This document shows positions 16,416 through 24,502 of a stretch of DNA of 25,320 nt, piece by piece. The position numbers and the translations under genes were made by a program. Source of the stretch: WGMI01 sp041739275 (GTDB lineage Bacteria; Bacteroidota; Bacteroidia; Flavobacteriales; Schleiferiaceae). Under the pieces are notes generated by a model. That model ran no database searches. It was not told where the DNA came from and worked only from the letters and a program-made list of their open reading frames with translations. Within the stretch, counting starts at the first letter, position 1. Every line of letters starts with the position of its first letter. Location: contig JBGSOF010000053.1 of the NCBI GenBank assembly GCA_041739275.1, forward strand, positions 1-25,320, read 5' to 3'.

Positions 16416-18227
16416 ACCAAAGGTTCGCTTTCCGGACCACTCGTGGATAAAAAGCTGGCCGTTCGTCTATCCTTTACTGGCACCCACCGCAATGGCACCC
16501 TATACAATGTCGCCACCGAGAAGTACATCAATACCCTCAACAACCAAGGGGTAAGAGCCCAGTTGTTGTATCTGCCCAACGACCGGCTTAGCTTGACTTT
16601 TGCAGGAGATTACACTCGGCAACGGCCAGACGGCTTTGCCCAAGTTTACGCGGGTACCGCCCCCACTTTAAGGGCCGATTTTCGGCAATTTGAACAGATT
16701 ATTGCCGATTTGGGGTACGATTTACCGAGTCGAAATGCTTTTGATCGAAAAGTCGATCATGACACTCCTTGGAGATCGAATCAGGATATGGGCGGGCTTT
16801 CCTTGAATGCCGATTTCAAAATGGCGAAAGGGACCTTGACCTCCACAACGGCTTGGAGAACCTGGCTTTGGGGCCCTTCGAATGACCGAGATTTTACCGG
16901 TTTGCAATCGCTGGCCTTGTCTCAGGCCCCTTCTATTCACCATCAGTGGTCTCAAGAATTGCGTTATGTCGGCGACATCACCGACCGATTGAACGGGGTT
17001 GTTGGAATATTCGCCTTTTATCAAAAGTTGGATGCGGACGGAGCCCACGTAGAAGAATCGGGACGCGATCAATGGCGTTTTGTTCAAGACAGTCAGGATC
17101 CGTTGTGGGAAACGCCCGGACTATTGGACGGCTACGGCATCCGTTCAGAGCCCAATTTCCGAAACTTTAGCGGAGCCATATTTGGTCAGATCGACTGGAA
17201 AGTGACGGAGAAAATCACCATTTTACCTGGACTTCGATTGAATTATGACCAAAAAGAAGTGGATTTTAAACGCAAAACCTATGGTGGACTTCAAACCGGC
17301 GATCCTGCCCTCATCGCGTTGCAACGAAAAGTATACACCGACCAAGCCTTTGCTGCGAACATCGACGATTGGAACTTTTCTGGCCAATTGACAGCGAAGT
17401 GGAGCATCGACGAACGAAATCGCATTTATGCAACGTATTCAATTGGTTTCAAGCCGGTTGGATTGAATTTGGGCGGATTGCCCACCGCCAATGGAGAGCC
17501 TTTGGTTGAGCTGGCTGTAGTGAAGCCGGAGCAGGCGAACCACATCGAAATCGGGTGGAAATCGGAACCGATCGAGAACGCTACGTTCAACGTGACATTG
17601 TTTAATACCGACATTTTCAACTATCAAACGCTGGTTCAGTCTCCTCAATTGGGTGTGAATCGAGGATATCTTTCGAATGCCGATCAGGTGAGAACTAGGG
17701 GCATTGAAATCGACGCGACGTACGCTACTGAAAAATTTTTACGCGTTAACGGCAGCGTAGTATACACCGATGGAAGGTATATTTCCTTCCCCAATGCACC
17801 GCTTCCCTTGGAACAAACAGGTCAAACGATCGATGGGCAAGCAGTGGCTTTTAAAGACATTTCTGGAGGTCAATTGCCAGGTATCTCGGAATGGTCGGCG
17901 AGCGGCGGCGTCGAATTATTTGCCCTAGGGAAGATGCTGGGTCTTCAAGGAGAGTTTTTTATTGGATCAGATGTCTTCTATCGATCGGGTTTTTCTTCGA
18001 GCCCTTCCCCTTCGGAATACTTGAACATAGAGGGCTATGCGTTGATCAACCCGCGTTTGGGTTTTCGCATGCAAAAAGGGGTTAGCCTACAGTTATGGTG
18101 CCGAAACATAGCCAATGTCAACTACTTCGAGCAATTGTTGCCCGCAGGCGGGAATGCAGGTCACTATGCCGGCGTATTGGGCGATCCTCGGATGTATGGA
18201 ATTACTCTGAGATACAGTTTCTACTGA
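16416..18227 (+). pseudogene. TonB-dependent receptor, C-terminal beta-barrel part
   Basis: These 603 codons continue the receptor in the same frame after the TAG. They begin TKGSLSGPLVDKKLAVRLSF, the usual first barrel strands, and run through many amphipathic strands (FKMAKGTLTSTTAWRTW, KITILPGLRLNYDQKEVDF, YATYSIGFKPVGLNLGG, EIGWKSEP, VNGSVVYTDGRY). They end with the aromatic outer-membrane signature ITLRYSFY. With the N-terminal part the protein would have about 856 residues, a normal size. An internal GTG at 16443 could start a frame but gives no signal peptide, so this part is probably not made as a functional protein. There are no further stops or frameshifts, so decay is very recent or only apparent. 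Fewer codons end in C or G here than in the giant genes on either side. Confidence 0.85.
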
Positions 18228-18317
18228 TTATGAGTATTTCAAGATATCGAAAGCGTAGGAGGCCTCGTTGCCCCTGTAAATGACCTCTGCGATTCACTTT
18301 ATTGTTCCTTCAGAAAT

Positions 18318-18346
18318 CCCATCTCGCGCAATCGAGGCGGGGTTTT
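18318..18346 (+). terminator. possible terminator after the TonB receptor
   Basis: CCCATCTCG (18318-18326) can pair with CGAGGCGGG (18333-18341) around a 6-base loop, with one A-C mismatch and one T-G wobble. GTTTTC follows. The stem is GC-rich but imperfect and the T-run short, so this is a moderate candidate. Confidence 0.4.
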
Positions 18347-18383
18347 CTATTGGGCTTTCGACCAACGATCGCTTCACCTGCCA

Positions 18384-18405
18384 TTAACGTGAGCTTAACA
18401 TGCTT
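18384..18405 (+). promoter_or_regulatory. 11-base direct repeat, Pho-box-like activator site
   Basis: TTAACGTGAGC (18384-18394) is followed directly by TTAACATGCTT (18395-18405). TTAACRTG is thus repeated exactly one helical turn apart, ending 31 bases before the start codon. OmpR/PhoB-type regulators bind such tandem half-sites, and TTAACA-like half-sites are known for B. subtilis PhoP. The assignment is inference. Confidence 0.4.
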
Positions 18406-18436
18406 CGGCGTGATTTGAACCTTTAAATCAAACCCA

Positions 18437-21400
18437 ATGATTCGAAGTTTTTTAAGTCGCATGGCGCTGCTTGTCAGCTTTTTGCCCATGCTTGCCCAAG
18501 CCCAGACCCTGGTGCACTATTGGAATTTCAACGACAACACCAGTCAGGCCAACATTTTGACCCCGAGCACCGCTTTGGTCGCCGGTGCGTCGATTGTGCC
18601 TTCGGCCGGTGCCGTAATCAATCTGAGCGGGACGTCGAACGGCTACGACAACAACCTCAACGCCCGCAATGGCGATGCCTTTGGAACGCACCTTCGCCTT
18701 GACGATGCGGCAGGCGACACCCTTTGGTTTTACTTGCCCACTACAGGCTTCCAAAACCCTGTAGTCACGATGTCGACCCGGCGTTCAAACAGCGGAGCGG
18801 GCGATATGGTCTGCTCGATTTCCGACGACGGAGGAGCCACCTTTACCTACTTTGCCACCATCAACCCGATTTCGGGCAATCCCACGCTTCAAACCCTTGA
18901 TTTTACCGGGGTAGCCGCGGCTCAGAACAACCCAGATTTCGTCCTGCAAATCGCTTATGTTCAAGGGGCCGGAGGAACCGCCGGAACCAACCGCATCGAC
19001 AACCTGACCCTCGATGCCGACCCCTATGTAGCGCCCACCTTGGTGCACTACTGGAATTTTAACGACAATTCTTCTTTGGTCAACCTGCTCAACCCTTCGT
19101 TTTCGAGCGTGGGCGGAGCTTCGATCGCCCATGTAGCGGGTGGCATCAGCTTGATCAGCCACACCGACGGAACGGGTCAAGGTTTTGATGTGAGCAACTT
19201 CAACGCTCGCAACGGCGATGGGGCCGGAACCCATTTGCGCTTCAACGACCCCATCGGAGGCGGACTGCAATTCTCTTTGCCCACCACCGGGCACTCTGAT
19301 CCCGTGGTGCGCTTTTCGACCCGCCGCTCAGGATCTGGCGCAGGTCTTCAATATTGGTTCTACACCACCGATGGAGTATCGTTCGTCGCCTTCGACACCA
19401 TCGCACCCAACAACGGCAACCCTACGCTTATAGAATTCGACTTTTCGGCCATAGCCGCTGCCGACAACAATCCCGATTTTGCGCTTGAAGTGAGCTTTGC
19501 CCAAGGCTCCGGCGGAACCGTAGGCAACAACCGCTTCGACAATTTCACCTTGGATGCCGTTCCGAGCGGTGTAGATCTCATCGCCCCTGTTGCGGTGTTC
19601 AGCCCGCTGAATGGCGCGGTAAACCAGTCGGTCAACACGGTTCCCACCGTCACCTTCAACGAAGCCATTCAACTCGCGGGAGGCATAGCCGCAAACAACA
19701 CCAATATCGACGCGGCTTTTGAACTTCGCCTGAACAACGCCATGGGCAGTTTGGTGGCTTTCGACGCGACCATCAACGGCAATGTGGTCAGCATTGCGCC
19801 GACCATGTCTTTGAACAATGGTCAAACCTACTGGATCGGCGCGGTTGACGGTGCCATCGAAGACCTCGCCGGAAATGCCTTGGGCAACGGAACGGCCGCT
19901 TCGTTTAGCACGATTGCGCTGCAGACCATTTTCCAACCCGGCGATATCGTCCCCGTGGCCTATCGCATGAACGCTAATTCGACTGAAGATGAAGTAGCTC
20001 TGCTCACCTTGGTGAACATTTTGCCCGGTACGCTCATCAACATGGCCGATGCCAAATACACCGACAACGCTCAGGCTCAGTGCGCCGGCGGGTTGACGTG
20101 GACGGCTCCGATGGCTGGCGTTCCCGCGGGCACGGTGATCTACATTCAAAACGATGTTCCCGCCGCCAGCGTGGGCAGCATTTCGGGATCGGGCTTTGGT
20201 CTGAGCTCGAATGGAGATCAGTTTATTGTCTACGCGGGTACCCCGGCCAATCCGACCCACATTACGGCCTTGAGCAGCAATGCATGGATTGGGTCGAACA
20301 CCAGCTGCAGCGGGAGCTTCTCGAAAATCCCCGCCACCTTGGCCGATGGGGTGAGCTCGATCAACCTGTCAATGACTCCGGGCAACACCGGAGGCAATAC
20401 GGTGAACGCCTACTACAACGGCCCTCAGAGCGGAGCGAACCTCAAAACCCTCATTCTCGATCCCGCCAACTGGGTCGGCATCGGACAAAGCACCCCTCCC
20501 CAGACTTGGCCGAGCTATAGCTTCCCCGGCCCCGTGGCGGTAAGCGCTGCGACTGTTTTGAGCGCGACTCAAATCCGCTTGGTTTTCAATAGCGACCTCG
20601 ATGCCGCCAGTGCCCAAAACACGGCGAACTACAGCGGTATTGCCGGAATTCAGTCTGCGGTGGCCACCAACAACGGTTCGGCCAAGGATACGGTGGTGTT
20701 GACGTATGCGCCCGGCTTTAGCCAAGGTCAGGGCTACGGACTCACTGTTAGCGGAATCTTGAGCAGCAGCGCCACGCCCATGTTTGCGCCTTACAATTTC
20801 AACTTTACCTTCTCGAGCACCCTCACTTATTCCAACCGCTTCCAAACGATGAGCGAAGGGGTGGGTATGGCTCAATTGGTCTTCAACTTGGCCTTTCCTT
20901 CGGCGGGCAGCTTCGACCTCGAAGTTATCCCCCAGAGCAGCGCCAACAGCAGCGACCACGGGTTTATGACTCAAACCGTCAACATTCCCGGCAACGGCAA
21001 TCAGGTGATGGTCAACATCCCCATTGTAGACGATATGCTATCTGAAGACGACGAGTACATCTTCTTCAAGGTGAGCAACCTCAACGGATATACCTTGAAC
21101 GGTTCAGAGTTTTACACGATCTTCATTACCGACAACGACCGCCAGGTACCAAGCGGGGCGGGGAATTTGACCCTCGAGCACGTCACCAGCTTCGATCCTT
21201 CGGCCACGGGCAGTTCGACCGAGATTTCGGCCTACGACCCCAGCACTCAAAGGCTCTATGCCACCAGCGCGATTCAGGACCGTTTAGACATCATCGATTT
21301 CTCGAATCCCGCTTTGCCCGTCACCATAGGTACGGTGGACATGGCGCCTTACGGTGGAATTACCAGTGTGGCCGTTCGCAACGGTCGCGTGGCCGTGGCC

Positions 21401-23758
21401 AGCCCGAATGTCAATGAGCAATTGCCCGGCTCGGTGGTCTTCTTCGACGCCGACGGGGTATTCCAAAGCCAAGTAACGGTCGGTGCTCTCCCGGATATGA
21501 TTACCTACAGCCCCGACGGCAGTTTTATCATGACGGCCAACGAAGGCCAGCCCAACGACGACTGGAGCGTAGACCCCGAGGGTTCGGTGAGCTATATTCA
21601 AGTGGTTGCGAATATTACTCAGGCTCAAGTAACAACGGTTGATTTTACGTCTTTCAACGCCAACGAGGCCGCGGTCGTCGCTTCGGGGGTTCGCAAAGGC
21701 TCGAACATCGGTACGCTTTCTCAGAACATCGAGCCCGAGTACATCGCCATCAGCGCCGACGGCAGCACGGCTTGGGTGACCCTCCAAGAGAACAACTCCA
21801 TTGGGGTGTTCGACGTGGCTACGCTCAGCATTACGGGTATTTTGCCCATGGGCACCAAAGACATGAATGCGGCCGGAAATGGCTTCGATGCCTCAGACCG
21901 CAGCCAGTCGGTGCTTTTGGCTCAGTGGCCGATCAAGTCGTTCTACATTCCCGATGCCATCGCGACGTTTGAGCAGGGTGGGGTGTCGTATTTGATTACG
22001 GCCAACGAGGGCGACGAGCGCGAATATGCAGCCATTGACGAGCGGACGACGGTGGGTGCAAATGGCACTTTGCTCGATTCCAACATTTTCCCTCATGCGG
22101 CGGTGCTTAAAGAAGATCATAACCTGGGTCGTTTCCGCATCAGCAATCAGCACGGCGACCTCGACAACGACGGCGACTACGACGAGCTCTACAGTGTGGG
22201 TTCGCGTTCGTTTAGTGTTTGGAATGCTCAGAGCGGCGCTTTGGTGTACGACAGCGGCAGCGACTTCGAGCAAATCACCGCGGCCGATCCGATTTTTGGC
22301 GGGGTGTTTAATGCCGACAACGAGAACAATACGTTCAAGGCCCGCAGCCGTGCCAAGGGTCCCGAGCCCGAAGGGGTGGCGGTGGCTTCCATCAATGGCA
22401 AGCAGTATGCCTTTGTGTGCCTTGAGCGCACGGGCGGTTTGATGGCGTATAACCTCGACAATCCGGCGTCTCCGCAGTTTGAGGACTATCTCAATACCCG
22501 GAACCCTGCGATGTATGGGGGCGACAATGGGGCAGAGAGCGTCAATGTGATTCCCGGTGCTCAAAGCCCCGATGGGTTGACCTATATCGTGGTGGCGAAC
22601 GAGTTGAGCGGTACACTGAGCATTTTCCGCGCCCGTACGTGCTTGGATTCGGTGGCTTCTACGCTCGATGCGACCTTGGTGGGTGCCAAGAGCGCGCGTT
22701 TGAATGGGTATGTGGCTCCGGGTTGCGGGGGCGGTTTGATCGAGCGGGGTTTTGTGTTCGGCGCGAACCCGATGCCGACCATGGACGACTCTGTGTTGGT
22801 GGCGGGTGCTTCGTATGGGGCGTTTGACCGCAATATGGGCGGTTTGGATCCGAATACGACCTACTATTTCCGCGCTTATGCGGTAACTGCCAATGGCACG
22901 GCCTATGGTGATGTGAAGAGCTTTACGACGCTGTGCAGCAAGCCGATGGTGCTCAATGCGGTCATTTCGATGCCCGCGGAGTGTCCTTCGGATTTGTTCG
23001 AGCTTACGGCCGATTACACCGGGGGTTCGGGTGCCCAGACGATTCTGTGGAGCACGGGGGCTATGACCAAGCGCGTTGCGGTGATGCCGGGGACCTATTG
23101 GGTGACGGTTACCGATGCCCAGGGCTGTATGGTGAGCGATACGATTGATGTGATGGGCAATCCGGCCACGGCTTATGCGGTGACCTTGACAAGTGTCCAA
23201 AAGAACGGTCCGCAGGTGTTTGTCCTGAACTGGACTGCGGCTACACTTCCGATGGGGACCACTTTGATTGGGTATCTCCCGGCCTTCCGTACGCGGGGTT
23301 CGACCTCTTGGTCTACGCTGGTGGGTACGGCTACGACCAATTTGACGTCTTCGATCGACTTTACGGGACTCGGACTGTGCAATGCGAACTACGAGTTCTC
23401 GGTGATTGTGGAAGTCGACGAAATGGGTTCTGCCGTTACTTCGGCTCCGGCTTGTCCGATTGCCCGTGGCTACAATGCGGGCGCTGTCTGCAAGGACCTG
23501 CCTTCTGAAGCCGTCCTCGATGCGGAAGCCGTTCAAGCGGTTTCGGTCTATCCCAACCCAACCTCAGGTCTGGTCTACGTCGAGCTCCCCGCGGGCAGCC
23601 AGGCCCTCCTGCTCGACCTCAGCGGCCGCATCCTCGACCGCCGCACCGCTGCCGAGGGTTCGATCTCCTTCGACCTCTCCGCCTACGCCCGCGGCGTCTA
23701 TATGATCCAGGCCCAGGTCAACGGCGAACAACACACCCTCCGCCTGATCCGCGAATAA
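18437..23758 (+). CDS. giant secreted multidomain protein with choice-of-anchor I domain and T9SS type A tail
   Basis: The protein has 1773 aa. A signal peptide (1-22) precedes two LamG-like modules (about 24-200 and 201-376, each opening TLVHYWNFND), then a Big_5/SbsA Ig-like domain (about 380-495, VPTVTFNEAIQ). Residues ~498-695 are a beta domain starting FQPGDIVPVAYRMN, 703-795 another Ig-like unit, and 800-900 a Calx-beta-like repeat (LSEDDEYIFFKV). Residues ~909-1400 match the 'choice-of-anchor I' or mesenchyme-glycoprotein-like propeller: IEPEYIAISADG, WVTLQENNSIGV, PDAIATFEQGGVSYLITANEGDEREY, GPEPEGVAVASI. Such domains are often annotated next to alkaline phosphatase or esterase functions, but a reaction is not established. 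The end shares Fn3-like, SprB-like, Fn3-like and sorting-tail units with the PhoX-type protein. It is probably displayed on the cell surface. Confidence 0.87.
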   Translation: MIRSFLSRMALLVSFLPMLAQAQTLVHYWNFNDNTSQANILTPSTALVAGASIVPSAGAVINLSGTSNGYDNNLNARNGDAFGTHLRLDDAAGDTLWFYLPTTGFQNPVVTMSTRRSNSGAGDMVCSISDDGGATFTYFATINPISGNPTLQTLDFTGVAAAQNNPDFVLQIAYVQGAGGTAGTNRIDNLTLDADPYVAPTLVHYWNFNDNSSLVNLLNPSFSSVGGASIAHVAGGISLISHTDGTGQGFDVSNFNARNGDGAGTHLRFNDPIGGGLQFSLPTTGHSDPVVRFSTRRSGSGAGLQYWFYTTDGVSFVAFDTIAPNNGNPTLIEFDFSAIAAADNNPDFALEVSFAQGSGGTVGNNRFDNFTLDAVPSGVDLIAPVAVFSPLNGAVNQSVNTVPTVTFNEAIQLAGGIAANNTNIDAAFELRLNNAMGSLVAFDATINGNVVSIAPTMSLNNGQTYWIGAVDGAIEDLAGNALGNGTAASFSTIALQTIFQPGDIVPVAYRMNANSTEDEVALLTLVNILPGTLINMADAKYTDNAQAQCAGGLTWTAPMAGVPAGTVIYIQNDVPAASVGSISGSGFGLSSNGDQFIVYAGTPANPTHITALSSNAWIGSNTSCSGSFSKIPATLADGVSSINLSMTPGNTGGNTVNAYYNGPQSGANLKTLILDPANWVGIGQSTPPQTWPSYSFPGPVAVSAATVLSATQIRLVFNSDLDAASAQNTANYSGIAGIQSAVATNNGSAKDTVVLTYAPGFSQGQGYGLTVSGILSSSATPMFAPYNFNFTFSSTLTYSNRFQTMSEGVGMAQLVFNLAFPSAGSFDLEVIPQSSANSSDHGFMTQTVNIPGNGNQVMVNIPIVDDMLSEDDEYIFFKVSNLNGYTLNGSEFYTIFITDNDRQVPSGAGNLTLEHVTSFDPSATGSSTEISAYDPSTQRLYATSAIQDRLDIIDFSNPALPVTIGTVDMAPYGGITSVAVRNGRVAVASPNVNEQLPGSVVFFDADGVFQSQVTVGALPDMITYSPDGSFIMTANEGQPNDDWSVDPEGSVSYIQVVANITQAQVTTVDFTSFNANEAAVVASGVRKGSNIGTLSQNIEPEYIAISADGSTAWVTLQENNSIGVFDVATLSITGILPMGTKDMNAAGNGFDASDRSQSVLLAQWPIKSFYIPDAIATFEQGGVSYLITANEGDEREYAAIDERTTVGANGTLLDSNIFPHAAVLKEDHNLGRFRISNQHGDLDNDGDYDELYSVGSRSFSVWNAQSGALVYDSGSDFEQITAADPIFGGVFNADNENNTFKARSRAKGPEPEGVAVASINGKQYAFVCLERTGGLMAYNLDNPASPQFEDYLNTRNPAMYGGDNGAESVNVIPGAQSPDGLTYIVVANELSGTLSIFRARTCLDSVASTLDATLVGAKSARLNGYVAPGCGGGLIERGFVFGANPMPTMDDSVLVAGASYGAFDRNMGGLDPNTTYYFRAYAVTANGTAYGDVKSFTTLCSKPMVLNAVISMPAECPSDLFELTADYTGGSGAQTILWSTGAMTKRVAVMPGTYWVTVTDAQGCMVSDTIDVMGNPATAYAVTLTSVQKNGPQVFVLNWTAATLPMGTTLIGYLPAFRTRGSTSWSTLVGTATTNLTSSIDFTGLGLCNANYEFSVIVEVDEMGSAVTSAPACPIARGYNAGAVCKDLPSEAVLDAEAVQAVSVYPNPTSGLVYVELPAGSQALLLDLSGRILDRRTAAEGSISFDLSAYARGVYMIQAQVNGEQHTLRLIRE
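18506..19567 (+). repeat. tandem LamG-like module, two copies, 531-base period
   Basis: The units start at 18506 and 19037 with TLVHYWNFNDN and share the GFD/GYD and NARNGD block, GTHLR, the LPTTG block, STRRS(N/G)SGAG, the GNPTL block, the NNPDF(V/A)L block and RIDNLTLDA or RFDNFTLDA. The period is 531 bases or 177 codons. Several runs are still nearly identical in DNA, so the duplication is fairly young or kept alike by selection. The fold may bind carbohydrate. Confidence 0.85.
22640..23755 (+). other. C-terminal module shared with the PhoX-type protein (14365-15458)
   Basis: Both giant proteins end with the same order of domains. There is an Fn3-like unit (TYYFRAYAVTANGTAYG here, TYYVRAYATNAVGTSYG there). 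A SprB-like unit follows (GTYWVTVTDAQGC, GTYWVTVTDASGC). A second Fn3-like unit has ATLPMGTTLIGYLPAFRTRG against ASLPMGANLVGYVPAFRPRG and a shared IDFTG and GYNAGA. A sorting tail ends both. The region looks like a transferable display cassette joined to different enzymes or propellers. Confidence 0.85.
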
Positions 23759-23782
23759 ACGGTGTCCTTTTCTTGACTGTTT

Positions 23783-23809
23783 AAAGCCTCCCGAATGGGG
23801 GGCTTTTTT
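23783..23809 (+). terminator. intrinsic terminator after the second giant gene
   Basis: AAAGCCTCCC (23783-23792) pairs with GGGGGGCTTT (23797-23806) around the loop GAAT, a 10-bp stem with one T-G wobble. A run of T up to 23809 follows. It lies 24 bases after the stop codon. Confidence 0.9.
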
Positions 23810-23812
23810 GTT

Positions 23813-23842
23813 GGGGGGGATGGGGGGGGACGGGAGGGGGGG
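23813..23842 (+). other. G-quadruplex-prone G-rich run
   Basis: Four G-runs of 7, 8, 3 and 7 bases lie at 23813-23819, 23822-23829, 23832-23834 and 23836-23842, separated by AT, AC and A. All runs are at least 3 long and loops are 1-2 bases, the strongest type of intramolecular quadruplex motif. It lies 4 bases beyond the terminator. A homopolymer-rich slippage product is an alternative. Confidence 0.7.
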
Positions 23843-23960
23843 TAATAAAGATTATTCTTACATTTAAGTTGAAATGCACCGCTCCTGATCATGGTGTCTG
23901 ATTTGGATCGTGCTTCATTGACTAGGGTCGCTGCATGCTTCCAGCAAGGGTGACGACTGA

Positions 23961-23988
23961 ATAGGTTAAAAATTAACCCATAGGTTGA
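23961..23988. promoter_or_regulatory. operator-like site before the toxin-antitoxin-type pair
   Basis: GGTTAA (23964-23969) and TTAACC (23973-23978) form a perfect inverted repeat around AAA. In addition ATAGGTTAA (23961-23969) recurs as ATAGGTTGA (23980-23988), a direct repeat 19 bases apart, about two helical turns. The site ends 4 bases before the start codon at 23993. The XRE-type regulator encoded second in the operon is the obvious candidate to bind it, as in autoregulated toxin-antitoxin operons. Confidence 0.5.
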
Positions 23989-23992
23989 TTTT

Positions 23993-24502
23993 ATGAAAAT
24001 AGTTCGTATTTTTGAGGATCGATTGTTCAGTTTGGTCGATGAGTCAGAAGGGTCGGATGAGTTGAGTCGGTTGCTTAATCTGTGGTCGAATGTGGCATTC
24101 TTGTATGAATATGCTCGAAGCAATGGAGTTGCGGATGTTCGGTCTTTCACGAGGGGTGTTTTGCTTCATTTAGAGCAGATTCAAGATCGGATTGAGCGCA
24201 TTCGCACTAAACAGGAACCCATGGACTATTTTTTCCAGCCGCTGTCGCTTATTGAACACAACCGTGTCTTGGGGTTGCGGAAAGGGAAAATGACGCACAA
24301 CCCGCTTCGGATATACGGGATCAAAGTGGACGAGGATTGCTTTTTGATTACCGGAGGTGCCATCAAGATGAGCCAAACGATGCAGGGTCATCCTGACACG
24401 ATGAATGAGTTATTGAAAATGACACGTGTGCGAGACTTTATGATTCAAGAAGGGGTCTTTGATGCAAGTTCCTTGAATGATCTTTTGTTTGAATTGTTAT
24501 GA
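23993..24502 (+). CDS. uncharacterised 169-aa protein, candidate toxin-side partner of the XRE regulator
   Basis: A cytoplasmic protein with no signal peptide or membrane segment. It has a helical, acidic N-terminal half (FDRL-like DELSRLLNLWSNVAFLYEYA, then LLHLEQIQDRIERI). A C-terminal part has PLRIYGIKVDEDCFLITGGAIKMSQTMQGHPDTMNELLKMTRVRDFM. From memory, similar proteins with an ITGGAIKLT-type block precede helix-turn-helix genes in other Bacteroidota, but I cannot name the family. Its stop overlaps the start of the XRE gene by ATGA, typical of toxin-antitoxin or abortive-infection pairs. It is longer than usual HigB/RelE toxins and I see none of their catalytic residues, so a toxin role is an inference. 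Codon use is more AT-rich than in the T9SS genes upstream. Confidence 0.75.
   Translation: MKIVRIFEDRLFSLVDESEGSDELSRLLNLWSNVAFLYEYARSNGVADVRSFTRGVLLHLEQIQDRIERIRTKQEPMDYFFQPLSLIEHNRVLGLRKGKMTHNPLRIYGIKVDEDCFLITGGAIKMSQTMQGHPDTMNELLKMTRVRDFMIQEGVFDASSLNDLLFELL

Larger units (their letters stand above)
18228..18436 (+). promoter_or_regulatory. intergenic region between the TonB receptor and the second giant gene
   Basis: This 209-base gap holds a terminator candidate (18318-18346) and an 11-base direct repeat (18384-18405) close to the next start codon. GTGATTTG (18410-18417) is a poor version of the TAnnTTTG box. A start of transcription near 18424 would leave a very short leader. No gene is visible. 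Confidence 0.4.

Noticed and set aside
15615..18227. Frameshift in the TonB receptor
   Set aside because: Both parts are in the same frame; the break is a TAG stop, not an insertion or deletion.
21893..23536. 547-aa minus-strand frame opposite the second giant gene
   Set aside because: It is rich in Arg, His and Thr with no recognisable domain, and lies exactly opposite a gene with clear domains. It arises from biased third codon positions.
15657..23758. SusC/SusD polysaccharide utilisation locus
   Set aside because: No SusD-like lipoprotein, sensor or glycoside hydrolase is present, and the plug resembles siderophore-type receptors.
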